DNA of 64,000 nucleotides from Ancylostoma caninum (Eukaryota; Nematoda; Chromadorea; Rhabditida; Ancylostomatidae), in contig JBAJFG010000604.1 in NCBI GenBank assembly GCA_037903475.1, positions 434,001 to 498,000 of the forward strand, given 5' to 3'. Numbering within the stretch: position 1 is the first letter of the stretch; every line of letters begins with the position of its first letter. This document shows positions 21,755 through 33,540 of this stretch, piece after piece. The notes under the pieces were generated by a model. The model was not told the DNA's origin. It saw only the letters and a list, made by a program, of their open reading frames with translations, and searched no databases. A program made the position numbers and the translations under genes.

Positions 21755-23855
21755 GGTATCAGTAATCCATAAGGAGGAGGTGTTGTGTCATTCATTTTAC
21801 TTTTACACGAATCTTCATGTTGATAAATGAGAAACAATGTGACGTCTAGCACCTGGGGTCTCATGCATCATTGGGATTACCAAGGCTAATGTTTAAACAC
21901 CACCCAAACACATCATTAACAACACGTTCACCTTGGCTATCTCAGTGATGCACCCAGGCCTTGGAACCAGCGACAAGTGAGGAGTATCAAATAGTATAGC
22001 TCCGCGTAGGCGGTTTCTTGAATAGAACCAACTTCAGAGAATAGTTTGAGGAGCAAGGCAGGAAAATTAGCGGGATTTGTGCAGAATGTAAATTACCAAT
22101 GAATTTATCCGGAATTAAACAGAGATTCTAGAGAGATGTGGCTCACTGTTGGGAAAATTCACGTGTTGGGCAATGCTCATTCAGGAAAAGCAGAAATTTT
22201 GAAAAATACTCAATTTGCTGGAGGGATTTCTGCAACCGTCTCTGAAACCATCAGTTTAGAAACACCGGAAGGGTGCCACCAGGGTAAGAATTGCTTACCG
22301 CAACTGCTTTCATTTCCCACATAGACTGTTCACCTTATTAAGGTGAAACCCATAAATAGAGTCCGAAATATGACTGCTGAATATCTTTCCTTGTTTATGA
22401 GAGAAATACAGCAGCAGCAGAGACGAAATGAATATTCTTCTAATCTATAATACTATCACTGAATGAGCATACTGTCGACTGCAGGGATTTTGAATGGTGA
22501 ACGCGATCTGAAGGCAAAAGTGGGAGGAGGCCTATGTACTGTCTGGTGCTGCAGGCTCGGCTCAAGTCCAGTCTCGCAAAGAATACATGACGCGTTGCGT
22601 AAACGAATGGTTCTGCAGCTACAATCACTACATAGAATAACTACAATTGAAATTGACTATACACGTATTCGTCTACTGGTCGCAGTTTAGAGTGAGAAAG
22701 GGAGGATGGGGTTCGGGTGGAGGGGGAAGCAGGTGGGGCCACCGCTAAAAGAAGAGGTTTGGCCGTATTTTTTGAGAGAAGAGATAGTTTTTGCAACTAG
22801 ATTTAATGAGGAATGACTGGGTATGTGTGCGCAAGGAACTGTAGTAAAAGTAATAGAAGAGGAAGTAGCTCAGTACACTTTTAAATAACTTCGTTTTCCA
22901 GGTGCAGTTTTTTTAGTTATAATTTGTTCATATGCTCGCATAAATCTTTCAAAATTTGTATATAAACCATGTACGTAGTAACTCCTTGGATGTAACAACT
23001 ATGTGAGGAGCCCTTTCCCGGAGGGCTGTCCCCGCTTCCCTTGATTACTCGTTGTGTTAAGTCTCAGAGATTGCTTCAATGGAACTCTTATTGACCATTG
23101 AAGTTCGATTATCAAGAAGAATTTCATAGATGTTTGGTTCCTGCTAAAAAGTTCCTTTTAACGCAGTATTCTGTGTTTGTATCTGAGCAAGAAGCCCAAG
23201 TCTTTGTAGTTGTCTGATGCATAAGCCGTCATGCAGTGGACCACGTTGGAAAGAGGGAAAACAATATTCTCATTTCTCCGAATGCAGTAGAATCCAATGA
23301 CATAAAATCTGCATACGGCAGTTGTACTGGCTGGCCCATTGTCGGTGCAAAGCAACTGATCAAACATCACGAATTATAAGATATCGCTGCAGCGGAGGTA
23401 CATAATTGTGTTGATTACTTTGCTATTAACATTGCAAATCGAGTAGCAATCTGTATAATGCCGTACGACAAGGAACATACGCACCAGTGATGAGGATCGA
23501 CATCGAGAAGAAAGGAGCAGGATAGTGGGAATAGAAAACAATACAGTCAAGGACATCGGAAATCAAGCGAAATTATAGCACCACTAGGAATACACGTGTG
23601 TCACCATATTTGCGAATGCTAGAAACTGTGGAGAGTACCACAGCGTCGACGAGTCATGTAGATCAGATGAATTTAATATATAACAGGTACAAGTCAGCCA
23701 CGTCCATGGTGGGTCAATCATTTGGAGAGGATGAGACGAAAAAAACTTCATAGATCCAGCATCCGAGTCTAAGAAAAATCTCTTACTTCACTTTCTTTGC
23801 CATCGTAATGAACGAATGAGGATATGGTGGTTTGTTCAGCTATATGGGAATCCAG
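21755..23855. other. No gene recognised
   Basis: Several short frames, none with a domain. A GAGCCCTTTCCCGGAGGGCT stem lies near 23009. Nothing else is supported. Confidence 0.35.
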
Positions 23856-23958
23856 CAGTGGCGCAAGCAGGTGAGGGAGGGTGGAGGGGAGGAGCAGCCC
23901 CCACCTTTTTCTCATGCTCCCCTCTCCCCACCGGGACCACTTTCTGCGTCCACCACTG
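23856..23958 (+). mobile_element. Short hAT-type MITE
   Basis: Starts CAGTGGCGCAAG and ends CTTTCTGCGTCCACCACTG, the same termini as the 21.5-kb element. Flanks GAATCCAG and GAGTCAAG agree at 6 of 8 positions, a decayed 8-bp duplication. The interior is only G/C-rich filler. Confidence 0.75.
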
Positions 23959-24569
23959 GAGTCAAGATAATTGATTAAATTTTAAGTATTTATTTATGTT
24001 CATGTACGTGCACTATGCATTCATGGATCACAAGCAATTAATGGAGGAGCTCTCAAGGTCTTGCAAATAAATCAAAAATTAATTCAAGATGTGTCCCTGG
24101 TGTGGTGGATGTAAATGGTATTTCTTCTCTGAAGTAAACTTTTACGTAGCAGAAGTAGTGAGACATCAATACATTTAGCCCAGAACTGTTCCCGCGAACG
24201 GAGAGTATATTGAGGCAACACCCGCGTATCCCTTAAACCTGAGCAGATCTTTTTCTGTGATAATTTTGCGCAAGTGGGATAAAAATCGTAGGTTCCATCT
24301 CTGCCGGTTTCTTGCAGCATCAGTTTCCTCCCTGTCCCAGGACTTGCTAGCAGAAGTAGAAATTAATCGTATGAAAACTACAGAAAAGAAAATCGGAAGT
24401 GTTAAAACGGGCACTAGGGTATTGATTTTAAGAGATCATGAGCTGGAAAATCCCTCATATTCACAGAAAGGCTGGAAGAAGAAAAAGAGGCAATCTGAGA
24501 CTGATGTAAGGATTGGCTAATTGTGGACATATGGATGATAGTTTGGTTCTGAGTCTGCAAACTGACGTT
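23959..24569. other. Unassigned, with one reversed retroelement tail
   Basis: 23985-24035 on the minus strand carries GTGCACGTACATGAAC followed by ATAAATAAATA, another tail-like end. The open frame 24257-24520 has no recognised domain. Confidence 0.3.
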
Positions 24570-25390
24570 TTCGCAGGCGAAGAGCTAAAAAATCCAAACA
24601 AAGAATTCAGAAAGAAAAGAAGATTGTCCTATGCTTAGAACACTCAGGATATTAGTTTTCTTCCATTTTGCCTTTAATATCAAAAAGTTCTCCATCGTAA
24701 GAAATGAGACAGGTGGATTATTGAGGAGCTCTGTGACACGCTAGAAGAGCACTCTTGAGGTAACCCATCATAGTTCCTTAACCTAGGTGGTGAAAGATTG
24801 AAAATTCCCTACGCTCATGTATAGGACAAGAGTTCCAATATTTCGATGCTCTCAAGCACACCCCTCCTCATAAAATCTCAAATCCCATGAAAACTTTCGT
24901 GAGAATTGTTCTACAGAGAAGAGTTCTGAGGCCTAATTCCTGAAGTCTTGTCTTGTAATCAGGCATGGCTTTAAGGTAATTAGAATTAAGGAATGTGCGG
25001 TAATAAAGCGATCTCGTTAAAATCTTTTGCACTTTTCCGATGCTCTCAATATGCTTTTTGTGGTAAGGGTTCCGAAATTGGCTGCAGTATTTGAGGTGTG
25101 GTAAATCATATGTTTTGTAAAGTTTCAGAAGAATCAAAGTGTTTCAAGCCTGAAGATTGCATATAATGGTCCTCGATGGTTATATGACCAATGCGAAAGT
25201 AGAATTTCGAGTTACTGTCATTGATAACGTCAAGGTCTTTGATGAAGCATTTTGACTCCAATTTAAACCCTTTGTGATTGTGTTAGTGGGTTGCTCTCCA
25301 AATGACATGATACAACTCTTGGAGTAGTTCAGCTTGATGTGTCACTGATTCGCTCATGTAGTCACAACAGAAATGTATTTACTTATTAGG
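24570..25390 (-). mobile_element. CR1-like LINE fragment, RT C-terminal region
   Basis: On the minus strand the readable order is: MSFGEQPTN, then KDLDVIND near 25230, then the thumb signature LLKLYKTYDLPHLKYCSQ (about 25125-25075), then a KAMPDYKTRLQELGLRTLL block (near 24950). After a TGA at 24868, frameshifted homology continues (YWNSCPIHERREF-like, then ELLNNPPVSFLTMENFLIFK). It is truncated before the catalytic palm and broken by stops and frameshifts. It differs enough from the 1-kb LINE to be another subfamily. Confidence 0.82.
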
Positions 25391-26067
25391 CTTTCCATTT
25401 CGTCTTTCTCGGAAGGATGACATGCTATATAATTAACTGGATAGTTTCACAAACACGTAAAATTTCCTTTTTCGCGTGGGGACTCAATATACGAACACTC
25501 CCCACGAACACCGTACTCACCTTGAACTGTAGTGTTACCTCTGAAAGGGATACAGCAAATAGACCAGTAGATGGAACATCTCGTGTTATTCTCTTTAACT
25601 TCGCACAGGGGTGATGCCTTGCCTTGGACATGAATAATATATCCATTTTGTACCGTCTGTTTCTCCTGTTTAAATAGAGATAGCTAAAGAAGCGCCGGAG
25701 AGAAAAACAGCGCGGAGAAAAGTGCAGCAATTGGAGTGAGTTGCGAGAAAGCAGGCAATATGCATTAGTACTCAACCATCTTTTCATCTTTACGGTTGAA
25801 ATGGATTATAATACAACGCCATTATTGTAGTGTTATTATGGAATTGCAATGAGCAATCGGGAGACAATACTAATTTGACTAAAAAGCAGCATGATGCGAT
25901 ATAACGTCGATAGTGACGATCATCTCAGACAACCCTCAAACCGGTTCGCGTTTTCAGGAGAAATTATATTCTGAGGAATTATATGATGTATTCATTGTAT
26001 ACGCACCGCAACTCTACAAAAAGGTGCAAAATGAGAATGGTTTTCTTGTTCAGCACATCAAGTAATT
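25391..26067. other. No gene recognised
   Basis: No domain seen. The longest frame (25425-25787 minus) is unconvincing. Confidence 0.35.
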
Positions 26068-26069
26068 TA

Positions 26070-26978
26070 TTAGGTTGGTGCATAATTAACCTTTTTTCGC
26101 GACTTCTTTTCTCGTCAGAAATTAACGTAATTCGAATGTTTTCTTTTCACAAAAATAATCGCTCCCCTTTATTAATAACGACCTTTCCCTTTATTAAAGG
26201 TGCTATCGGAAATCTTATCCACATTCGCTATTGTAAAGTCTATCGCTTCCGGAAAGATTGATATGGAGCACACTCATTTTATAATCTCGCCGAGGCTTTC
26301 GGCGAAGGAATAATAAACAAAGCCAAATTGATAGATGATTAATATTCACAAGATGCAAGCTCAAAAGATGAAAAAGGAAGTGTTCGCCTATCGAATTTTG
26401 AGCCCCAGCAACTTGGATACCGTCGAAGAGGACCAAAGCTGGGTAACGAGAGTGCTGGCCAAAGACTTCAATGTAGACCAATCGACCCTCGTTCTTCTGC
26501 TCAGAAAGCTCCGGAAACATAAACGTTAGCTGGATAGGGCTTCACGAACTCTCTGACAGAAATAAAGCTAAACGTGGTCAAATTTCCAATGATTTTCTGC
26601 CGCGAAACGAGCAGACTCCAGCAAAGAAAAATCTCCTCAATCAAACCTCTTATCATGCATGGCTCCCACAAGTCCCTGGTCGAAACTTGATCATCTGTGA
26701 GGACATCACCGCCATATTTCATGTGTTTCAATACTTTGGACTTGGCTTTACTGATTTTCTTCATCCAAAACTTCGTTGGGATCGAGAAATGACGGCGCTG
26801 CGTTCAAGTCTTTGCCAGAGTGGTAGAGCATGCAATAACCAATGTGGATGCGATTTTCGATAGCAGCTTTGATGAAGAAAATGTAGATTATTTCGATGGA
26901 AAAACCGTCTGGAAAGCGTTATTTTTCAGAGAGAAAACATGTGACGAAAAAATCCGTATCAATTATGCACCAACCTAA
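26070..26978 (+). mobile_element. mariner element, internally deleted and decayed
   Basis: The termini are TTAGGTTGGTGCATAATTA and its inverse complement with one change. TA flanks both sides (26068-26069 and 26979-26980), as required for mariner target duplication. The length is 909 bp against about 1.3 kb for intact elements. Fragments of transposase-like N-terminal sequence appear near 26315-26520 but in shifted frames with stops. Catalytic aspartates cannot be placed with confidence. It cannot supply transposase. Confidence 0.85.
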
Positions 26979-27071
26979 TACATATCTAAAGTATGACAAA
27001 AAATTCCATGTTTATGAGGGAGAGCGATGATGGAGGAACACCGGGGAAACGTAGTACACAATTGACAAATA

Positions 27072-28410
27072 TTAGGCCGTCAAGTATGAAATGTCCGATT
27101 TTGGATGAGAAGATTTCGAGTTTTGTTTCTGAAGCAAGATGCAGTATAAGATATCCGAATATTATGCTCCTATACTAGCCCCACAGCCTTGCCATCTTAA
27201 CTGCAGCTTGATTGCGCCAACAGCTTGGAAACGTGGAAAGCTAGTAGCAGTCAAGTGGCGAAGAGCGTTACCAACATCATGTTGAAAACTGAACATTTTC
27301 TATAGCAAGAAGTGAGCTAATCCCTAAAAGGAGTTGTGCTCGAATAGAGCAAGGTTTGCCCAGTACAGGGAGTGGCAGGTGGGTCCTCACCCCTGCTCCT
27401 CTGGCTTCAAGGCAGTGTGTCACCTGGTTCTATGGGCTGTGGATATCAGCATACTCGTGGGCGTCTCGTCATTCTGATTCTAACGATGTACGTCATAACG
27501 CGAAAAAGGGACGGATACCCGTTTTCGAAGGGTCTGGAAGTACCGTTCACGGACCAATTGGGCGGAGCGGTCCGTGACTGCGCTGGATGCTCGCCATGGT
27601 TGCAGCGTTGGCAACACGTCTTGACGTGTCCGATCGAAAAGATCAATGGCTCACGCGTCCATATGGCTCGACAAACTGTTCCCAACCCCATCCCGAAAAA
27701 CTATTAGAAAACGGGTTCAGAGGCGGTTTTGTAACATTTTATGTACACCGCTGCATTCAGCGCATCGAGGAGATTCAGAATCCGCTGAAGCTTCAAACAC
27801 GAAAACGAAGTGACACACTGTCTTTAAGCAGCGTGGACTTGTGAAAAATGGTCAAAAATTGGCACCCATTTTTGAGGGTCAAACTAGGAAAATGTCGTTT
27901 ACAGAGCCACATCCAATGGTCATATTGCCTCGAATACCGGAATATTATTGAATTACAAAGGTCACACTTTGCTGCTTACGCTGACCTTATTCCACTTTTA
28001 TCCGCTTCGGCTACGGCTTTCAGCTCATCCATATCCAGGTTCATCATAAGACTCACTTTGGAGCTCGATGTCACCTGAGCGGAACTTCCCAAGCAAATGC
28101 TGTTCAGTGCATTTGCTAGCCAAATGTCCCTTAACACTACCCTGATGTTCCCAGCTTTCTCAGCTCTAATGGCTGGAAAATGGAACCTATGTTCCAAAAC
28201 AACACGATTTTTCGTCTTCGAGTAGTTCTACAAAAAATGCTTTCAAACAAAAATTCGAAAACCGATCAAAAACCCAAGAAGTGATTTTGAAAGTAAGAGG
28301 ATGTACCTTCATAATGGAAATAAATATGAGAAGAGATCTAGTAAACCTTCGGAGAGAGACTGTCAAACTGACCGCTCACAAAATCGGACATTTCATACTT
28401 GACGACCTAG
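27072..28410. mobile_element. mariner-type TIR pair of near full length
   Basis: Left end TTAGGCCGTCAAGTATGAAA (27072) is mirrored at the right by sequence ending CGTC..CTAG at 28410, with about 29 matching positions of 31, continuing through TGTCCGATTTTG. TA flanks both sides (27070-27071 and 28411-28412). The length, 1339 bp, equals a complete mariner. I cannot read a transposase in it. The middle (27350-27850) is GC-richer and open in several frames with no domain, so it may be unrelated captured or nested DNA. Confidence 0.7.
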
Positions 28411-28654
28411 TAGTAAGAATAGGTGAAGAAGATGCCAAAAGCAGACAGATACGAATATGTTCTGGCAGCAAACATCAATTTTGGAAAAGGACGGGATGAT
28501 TTCATCATACCCCATCTTCGCAGTTTAAGTGCCTACCTATTTTTTTTTCTTGCACGGTCAAACGTGTTTGAAAAAAAGGAAAGGAAAACAGAGTTCCGGG
28601 AAGGCAGCGGATGAGGGGCCTCAAAGGAGAAGTTACTCAGAAAGTCTGAATTAA

Positions 28655-29436
28655 AGGCAGCACCCACGAAAAAAAATTGTCGCTCAGATTCTAGCATGAT
28701 CTTGGGTTTCCGACTATGAGGAACATGGATAATGTGCTCAATTTTGTCAGCACTCACGTCAAAATGGCTTTCGAATGCTACCAATTTGCTGCATCATACC
28801 AAGGCGGACGAGTTACGCTGGTAGAGTAGATCGAGGAAGTCGATAAGGCTGCCTCTATTGCCAACAAATTTCTAGGCGTAACTAGATAATCGACTGGTTT
28901 TTTAGCTTTTCTGAGGGAGAAAAACCACAAATGAAAGAGAAATAGAATGTCTACCACATAGACACACTTCAAGAAAAGAAACAAAACCTATGGTTAAGTG
29001 TAGAGCGCTTACATACAGAAATTCACATCATATTTGAAATTTTGAATGTTTTGGGGAAAAGAAGATATTGTACGGTCTAATAACAATTGAAAGAGCGTAC
29101 GTGGGGTGAGCAGATCATTACAGTCTAAAAACTCTCGAAATGAGCATGGAAAACGTTTCCTTTGGGAAACTGATTGACTGCGGCAGAAGTGTTAAGTGGC
29201 ACTTAGGTGGGACTTACACCTCACGCTTAGATGCGAATTCCGGCCTAATTACTACCACCCCTGATTCGTATCGCGCCACATCTCATCCGCGGATAACCGG
29301 ATAACAAGTCTAATTTATTAAATCTTGGGAACGCTGATGCCTTCGGTGGTGCAACTTGCGTAGAATTACTGGAACTATCGTCTAGACTCCAAAACATTCA
29401 AAATTTCGGAGAGGAAAATTATCGTGGGTGCTGCCT
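28655..29436 (+). mobile_element. TTAA-flanked TIR element B
   Basis: Flanked by TTAA at 28651-28654 and 29437-29440. Both ends begin AGGCAGCACCCACGA. The left interior (GATCTTGGGTTTCCGACTAT, AATTTGCTGC, then TCGATAAGGCTG) aligns with element A at 8190-9116. 782 bp, no transposase. Confidence 0.78.
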
Positions 29437-29440
29437 TTAA

Positions 29441-30058
29441 AGGCAGCACCCACGATAATTCTTGACGTTAGGTTCTTAGCAGATTTCCGAGGTATCGGAA
29501 GAGCTTAAAACTTTCTCGGAAACAAAACTTTCTTTTGGTCTTAAAAACATGTCTCTCTTTTTGGCTGGGATGAGGATCGATGGCAAAAGATTTTTTTACT
29601 TGAGGGAACCTCGCAAAATTACTTGTTTCTTCTGAATTACAACCTACTCGCACCGTAGCCATACAAATAACCGTTGCAAAATTTGTACCACTTAAGAAAG
29701 AAATCACCTGAAGATCCAGATTCAAAAAAGCAGCGCAGTTAGCAGGAGAAAAATTGAAAAGGTGGGGTAAATCTGTATAATTCTGGGACTGGCAGCGAGG
29801 AAATTCTTCTGAGAAGGCGATGGTTAGGCAAAGTGATCAGCTGTTAAGCAATGCCTCAAAAGGAGTTCGATGCTCTAACCGCGAAAACGAGGCCGGGGAA
29901 ACACATACAATCAGCTGACGAACAAGTCTGTCTGGTCCTAGGAAAACCTGCTAAGAGTAGGACTTCCAGTGCAGCTTGTACGGCGACTGTATTCCCGAAG
30001 TCCAAGGTTTTTCGAAACCGTGAATATTTTCAAGACGGGATTTGCGTAGGTGCTGCCT
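29441..30058 (-). mobile_element. TTAA-flanked TIR element C, abutting element B
   Basis: Begins AGGCAGCACCCACGATAATT directly after the TTAA that ends element B, and finishes at GTAGGTGCTGCCT with a decayed TTTA beyond. Inside the right end the reverse complement carries AAAACCTTGGACTTCGGGAA, resembling the left interior of A and B, so C lies in the opposite orientation. B and C share one TTAA. The open frame 29851-30063 runs through the terminus and is not a gene. Confidence 0.68.
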
Positions 30059-31555
30059 TTTAGTAGAAGAATGGATTATGCAGAACGCTGGAAGTAATTA
30101 TCCGACTACATATTTGAACAACACATAGGGTCATTCACAAGCGCCACGACGATTCGCAACAGCTTGGCAAATAGATGACGAGCAAAGGGCGTAGCATATA
30201 GTGCTTAGCTAATAGACGCCGAGGGAGATCGTCTGGCTTCAAGAGGGGACGATCCCAAAGAAAGCAAGTTCCGCTTTTGGCTCGATATGACATACTGTGC
30301 AATGGAATCAAACTACCTTGCATGAGGAATAAGAAACAGTTCCGGAATGGAACCTAATTGTTTTTGGGCAAATGATTACAGTAAGGTATGAATACAACAA
30401 CGGAAAAGCGAGGAACCAGGGCCAGGTGAACAAATTCCACTGCAGAAAATTGAAAAACAACAAATACACTATTATTTGATGTCGGCCCTGCAGTGGATAG
30501 AAGGGGATGTTGCAGATTCAGCTGTTTTGCTCAAAACTAGCAATCAATCGACATTTCTTCTTGAGTTTTCTTGATTGAGAACGAGGAAGTTCACCACAGG
30601 TGATTACAGAAGTTCTTCTACGAACAGCATGACTGCTGAAGGATTCTTCTGATACGCTGTCGGATGAAAAGGACGGAAGTTGACGAAAATTCAACATCTA
30701 ATGCACCACCATTCCACAAGAACTGGCTATTAATCGACAATGTCTCATTCACCGTCCAGGTAATGTAGTCATGATGTTCAAGTGAACAGTTCAGGAGCAA
30801 AGAGCTTCTTAAGCCGAGCATACAACACAAAAGCGGCCACCTATCGCATTTATGTTTCCCTTCTTATTATTTAATTGTTTAACTAATGCACTCAGGGTGC
30901 ACTGAAACCAATGAACAAGTCAAAAACAGAACAAAAACAAGCACTGAATTAACCAAAAGCAATTGCCTTGAAACCGGAGATGGTTAGATAGTCGTCGGGA
31001 GGAAAAAAAAGAACAAAATGTTAATCAAATAGCAGCAAATCTGTTTCGTCGGTGCTGCAACGGATCGATGCGAAATTATTGCCAAGACCGAATACCCTTG
31101 AAGATTGTGTCAAGGTATTAGTGAGTGCCTGACTAAATTCTCAGACTCGACGGATTGCAAGGGCCACACGCATATGTCTCCCAAGTCCCTCCTTGCGGGG
31201 AGAGAGAAGAAAAGGGCGGTTCCCCACAACGCACACCTTTCTGGGGATGCCGTAACCCTCTTCCTGCAAAGGCAGATTTCTTCCCTTACTCCAGAATTGG
31301 GTGAAGGAGTACATTCAAGCAATTATCTGGAATTTTACGTCGGAGTGGTGCTCGAATCCCGACGAACTTGCACGGCGATCCTGCTGGTGTGGAGGCCCTT
31401 ATGGTGAATTGTCCTTGCCTGCTCCTGTTCCGCCTCAGAACCATCCGATCTTGGTAGGATTGTAAGTCTAATTGAAGAAACCTTGCCTCTACTTATTTCA
31501 AAATTGAGACAGGAATCCCCTCATGAGTGAATGTTTTATTCATTTTTTACTGAAG
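30059..31555. other. Unassigned, with one reversed retroelement tail
   Basis: Near 30858-30900 the minus strand reads GTGCACCCTGAGTGCATT followed by an A/T tail with AATAA, a further tail-family member. 31105-31407 is open on both strands without a domain. Confidence 0.35.
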
Positions 31556-31767
31556 GTGCCCGTATAATTATGATACATTAGGAGATGAGACTAAACAGTT
31601 AATTTATACGGTTACACTTTATTTTTTTCACTTTCAAGGCGGAATGGAGTAGCATAAGGTTTTCGGGGACGCCGAATTCACTGGTAGTAGTGGCGTTTGT
31701 CAGGAATGTGTGCGAGAGCAGATAGCGTAATTTTTGGGGTGCCCGTATATTTATGATACGCACTGTA
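31556..31767 (-). mobile_element. Isolated Tc1-like transposon end with two repeated motifs
   Basis: GGTGCCCGTATAATTATGAT at 31556 recurs as GGTGCCCGTATATTTATGAT at 31738, about 183 bp apart, and the outer copy ends CACTGTA at 31767. This matches the right end of the Tc1-like element at 51.1-52.7 kb (CGTATAGTTATGAAACG, outer and inner copies 174 bp apart). No opposite end or transposase lies upstream in this window, so it is a truncated element. Confidence 0.65.
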
Positions 31768-33180
31768 GTTGCACGTCTAGTGGCTTCGTTTTCTGAAAAT
31801 GAGCTTCAACCAGGTTTGCCCTCTGACTGTGCTTCTTGTCTGCATCAGGTTTCTATTTCAATGATAACATGAAAGAATTTCCCTTGGGTGGAAATCCCTC
31901 AAATTTTCATATTTGTGGGAATAATCCCAGACGTACATTTATTTGACACGAGCTTTACTCGAAATTCGACATTACAGATGTCATTATTGGAGCATTCCGA
32001 AGTAAATTTCAAAGAAAAAAAATAGCGGGAAAATTTTCTTATTCTACCACGGCTTCTTCTATGGCTAGCTGAAGTCAAGCAAGCACATACCACTATAAAA
32101 ATTGGACGAAAACATGCAATTTGATATTTCAGTTTTTTTGATCATTCTATCTGTCTCAAAGCTCCGCGGAAGTTCCAAAAAGTGTCAAGCTCCGCGGAAG
32201 TACCGAAGATACTTTTTTCTCTGCGTCAACTTCCGAAAAAATCGACGAGTGACGTCATATTTCTGCGGAAGTTCTAAAAATCGGGCTCCAGTAGTAAACC
32301 AGGCTCCGCGGAAGTTCGGAAGTTTGTCTGGGTTGAAATCAATTGATTTTGGCAAGAGTTTGTGGGGTTATCATGCGAATGTTCTGCCTACAGCACTGCT
32401 GTCAGCTCTCATGAAAGGACAGGTTCTGCACGGCTGCACGGATCCGGCTAGAAATGGGCATGTAGCTACATCTGCCAATGATGTGTCCAAATCCTCTTAT
32501 ATAAATCATGGTAGTGCAACAAAATTTTCTAGAGCGCAGGCGTAGGGGGAATAGCACGTGATCGCCTGCTTTAGCCGTGAGGCTCGATTATAGACTGTGG
32601 CTCACGAGGATGCGCAGCTGACGGGGCATTCGGCCGATGTTTCGTCATAGGTGCATAGACGTGGTGGAAGTCGCGTGCATTCGGGATTTCGCCGTGGGAC
32701 CAGCGGCTAGCGGTCTCGAGCCCTCCGGGCGAGACAATGTTTACAGCGATTTGGCGATGCATAGCAGCAATGTACGGAGCAGATTAGCCCCGTGATGGAG
32801 CTTTTGTCAGTAACTGCTCTCAATCTTGGGAACGCTGGACGTGAATCTCTTCGAAAGGATGAGTGGAGGTCGTAGCGATAGGATTCACTCGGTTTCCTTA
32901 TATAGGATGTGCTCCTTGAGCACCTCTCATTATTGAGGTCCCATGGAGATTATGCAGCTTGAGGATCCGTCTGTTTCTAGGGAGGACAGTACAATCAAAT
33001 ACACAGGATGAATGAACGAAGAACACGTCATTATAGGCTGTTATGACATTTTCTGGAACCAGTTTTGCACTGATCAAGCTTTCTAAATACTTCCTAACTT
33101 TCTTCCATTTTTTTTCAAGATTTAGAGAGAGTGTGGGTGCACTGATGACGGAAAGATGTGCCGGGGCCCCGTAGTTCCGA
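31768..33180. other. Unassigned, with clustered GCTCCGCGGAAGTTC motifs
   Basis: The 15-bp motif is near-identical at 32161, 32188, 32262 and 32311, with an inverted AACTTCCG at about 32228. The core GCGGAAGT resembles an ETS-factor site, but the cluster could simply be a decaying tandem repeat. The overlapping frame 32102-32545 has no domain. Confidence 0.4.
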
Positions 33181-33181
33181 A

Positions 33182-33540
33182 AAACATCAGGATGAGTGGC
33201 CCAACAGTGCGAAAACGGCAGGGTACGGATCCATCGATGGAGAAAGGGTCCGCCGTGTCCCAATAGTGGGGAAAACGCCAAGATACGGGTTCATCGATGG
33301 AGAATGGGTCCGCAGGGGGCCAATATTGGGGAAAGCGCTGGGACACGAGTCCCACCGATGGATTGGGTCTGCCCTGCCCCAATAATGGGAGGAACGCCAG
33401 GATACAGATCCATGAATGGAAAATGGGTCTTCCCTGGCCCAAAAGTGGGAAAGCGCCTGGATACGGGTGCACGGATGGAGAATGGGTCCGCCGTGGCCCA
33501 ATAGTGGGGAAAACACCAAGGTGCAAGTCTACCGTTGGAG
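33182..33540. repeat. 60-bp minisatellite, six diverged copies
   Basis: The anchor CCATCGATGGAGAA and variants lie at 33231, 33291, 33351, 33410, 33470 and 33530, so the period is 60 bp with about 20-30 percent divergence. Because 60 is a multiple of three, most frames stay open on both strands and give 20-residue peptide repeats (minus strand FPTIGPRRTHSPS, FPLLGQGRPIFHS). These frames are a by-product of the period unless transcription is shown. Confidence 0.88.

Noticed and set aside
26501..26764. Minus-strand gene of 87 codons
   Set aside because: Lies inside the mariner at 26070-26978 and is antisense to it.
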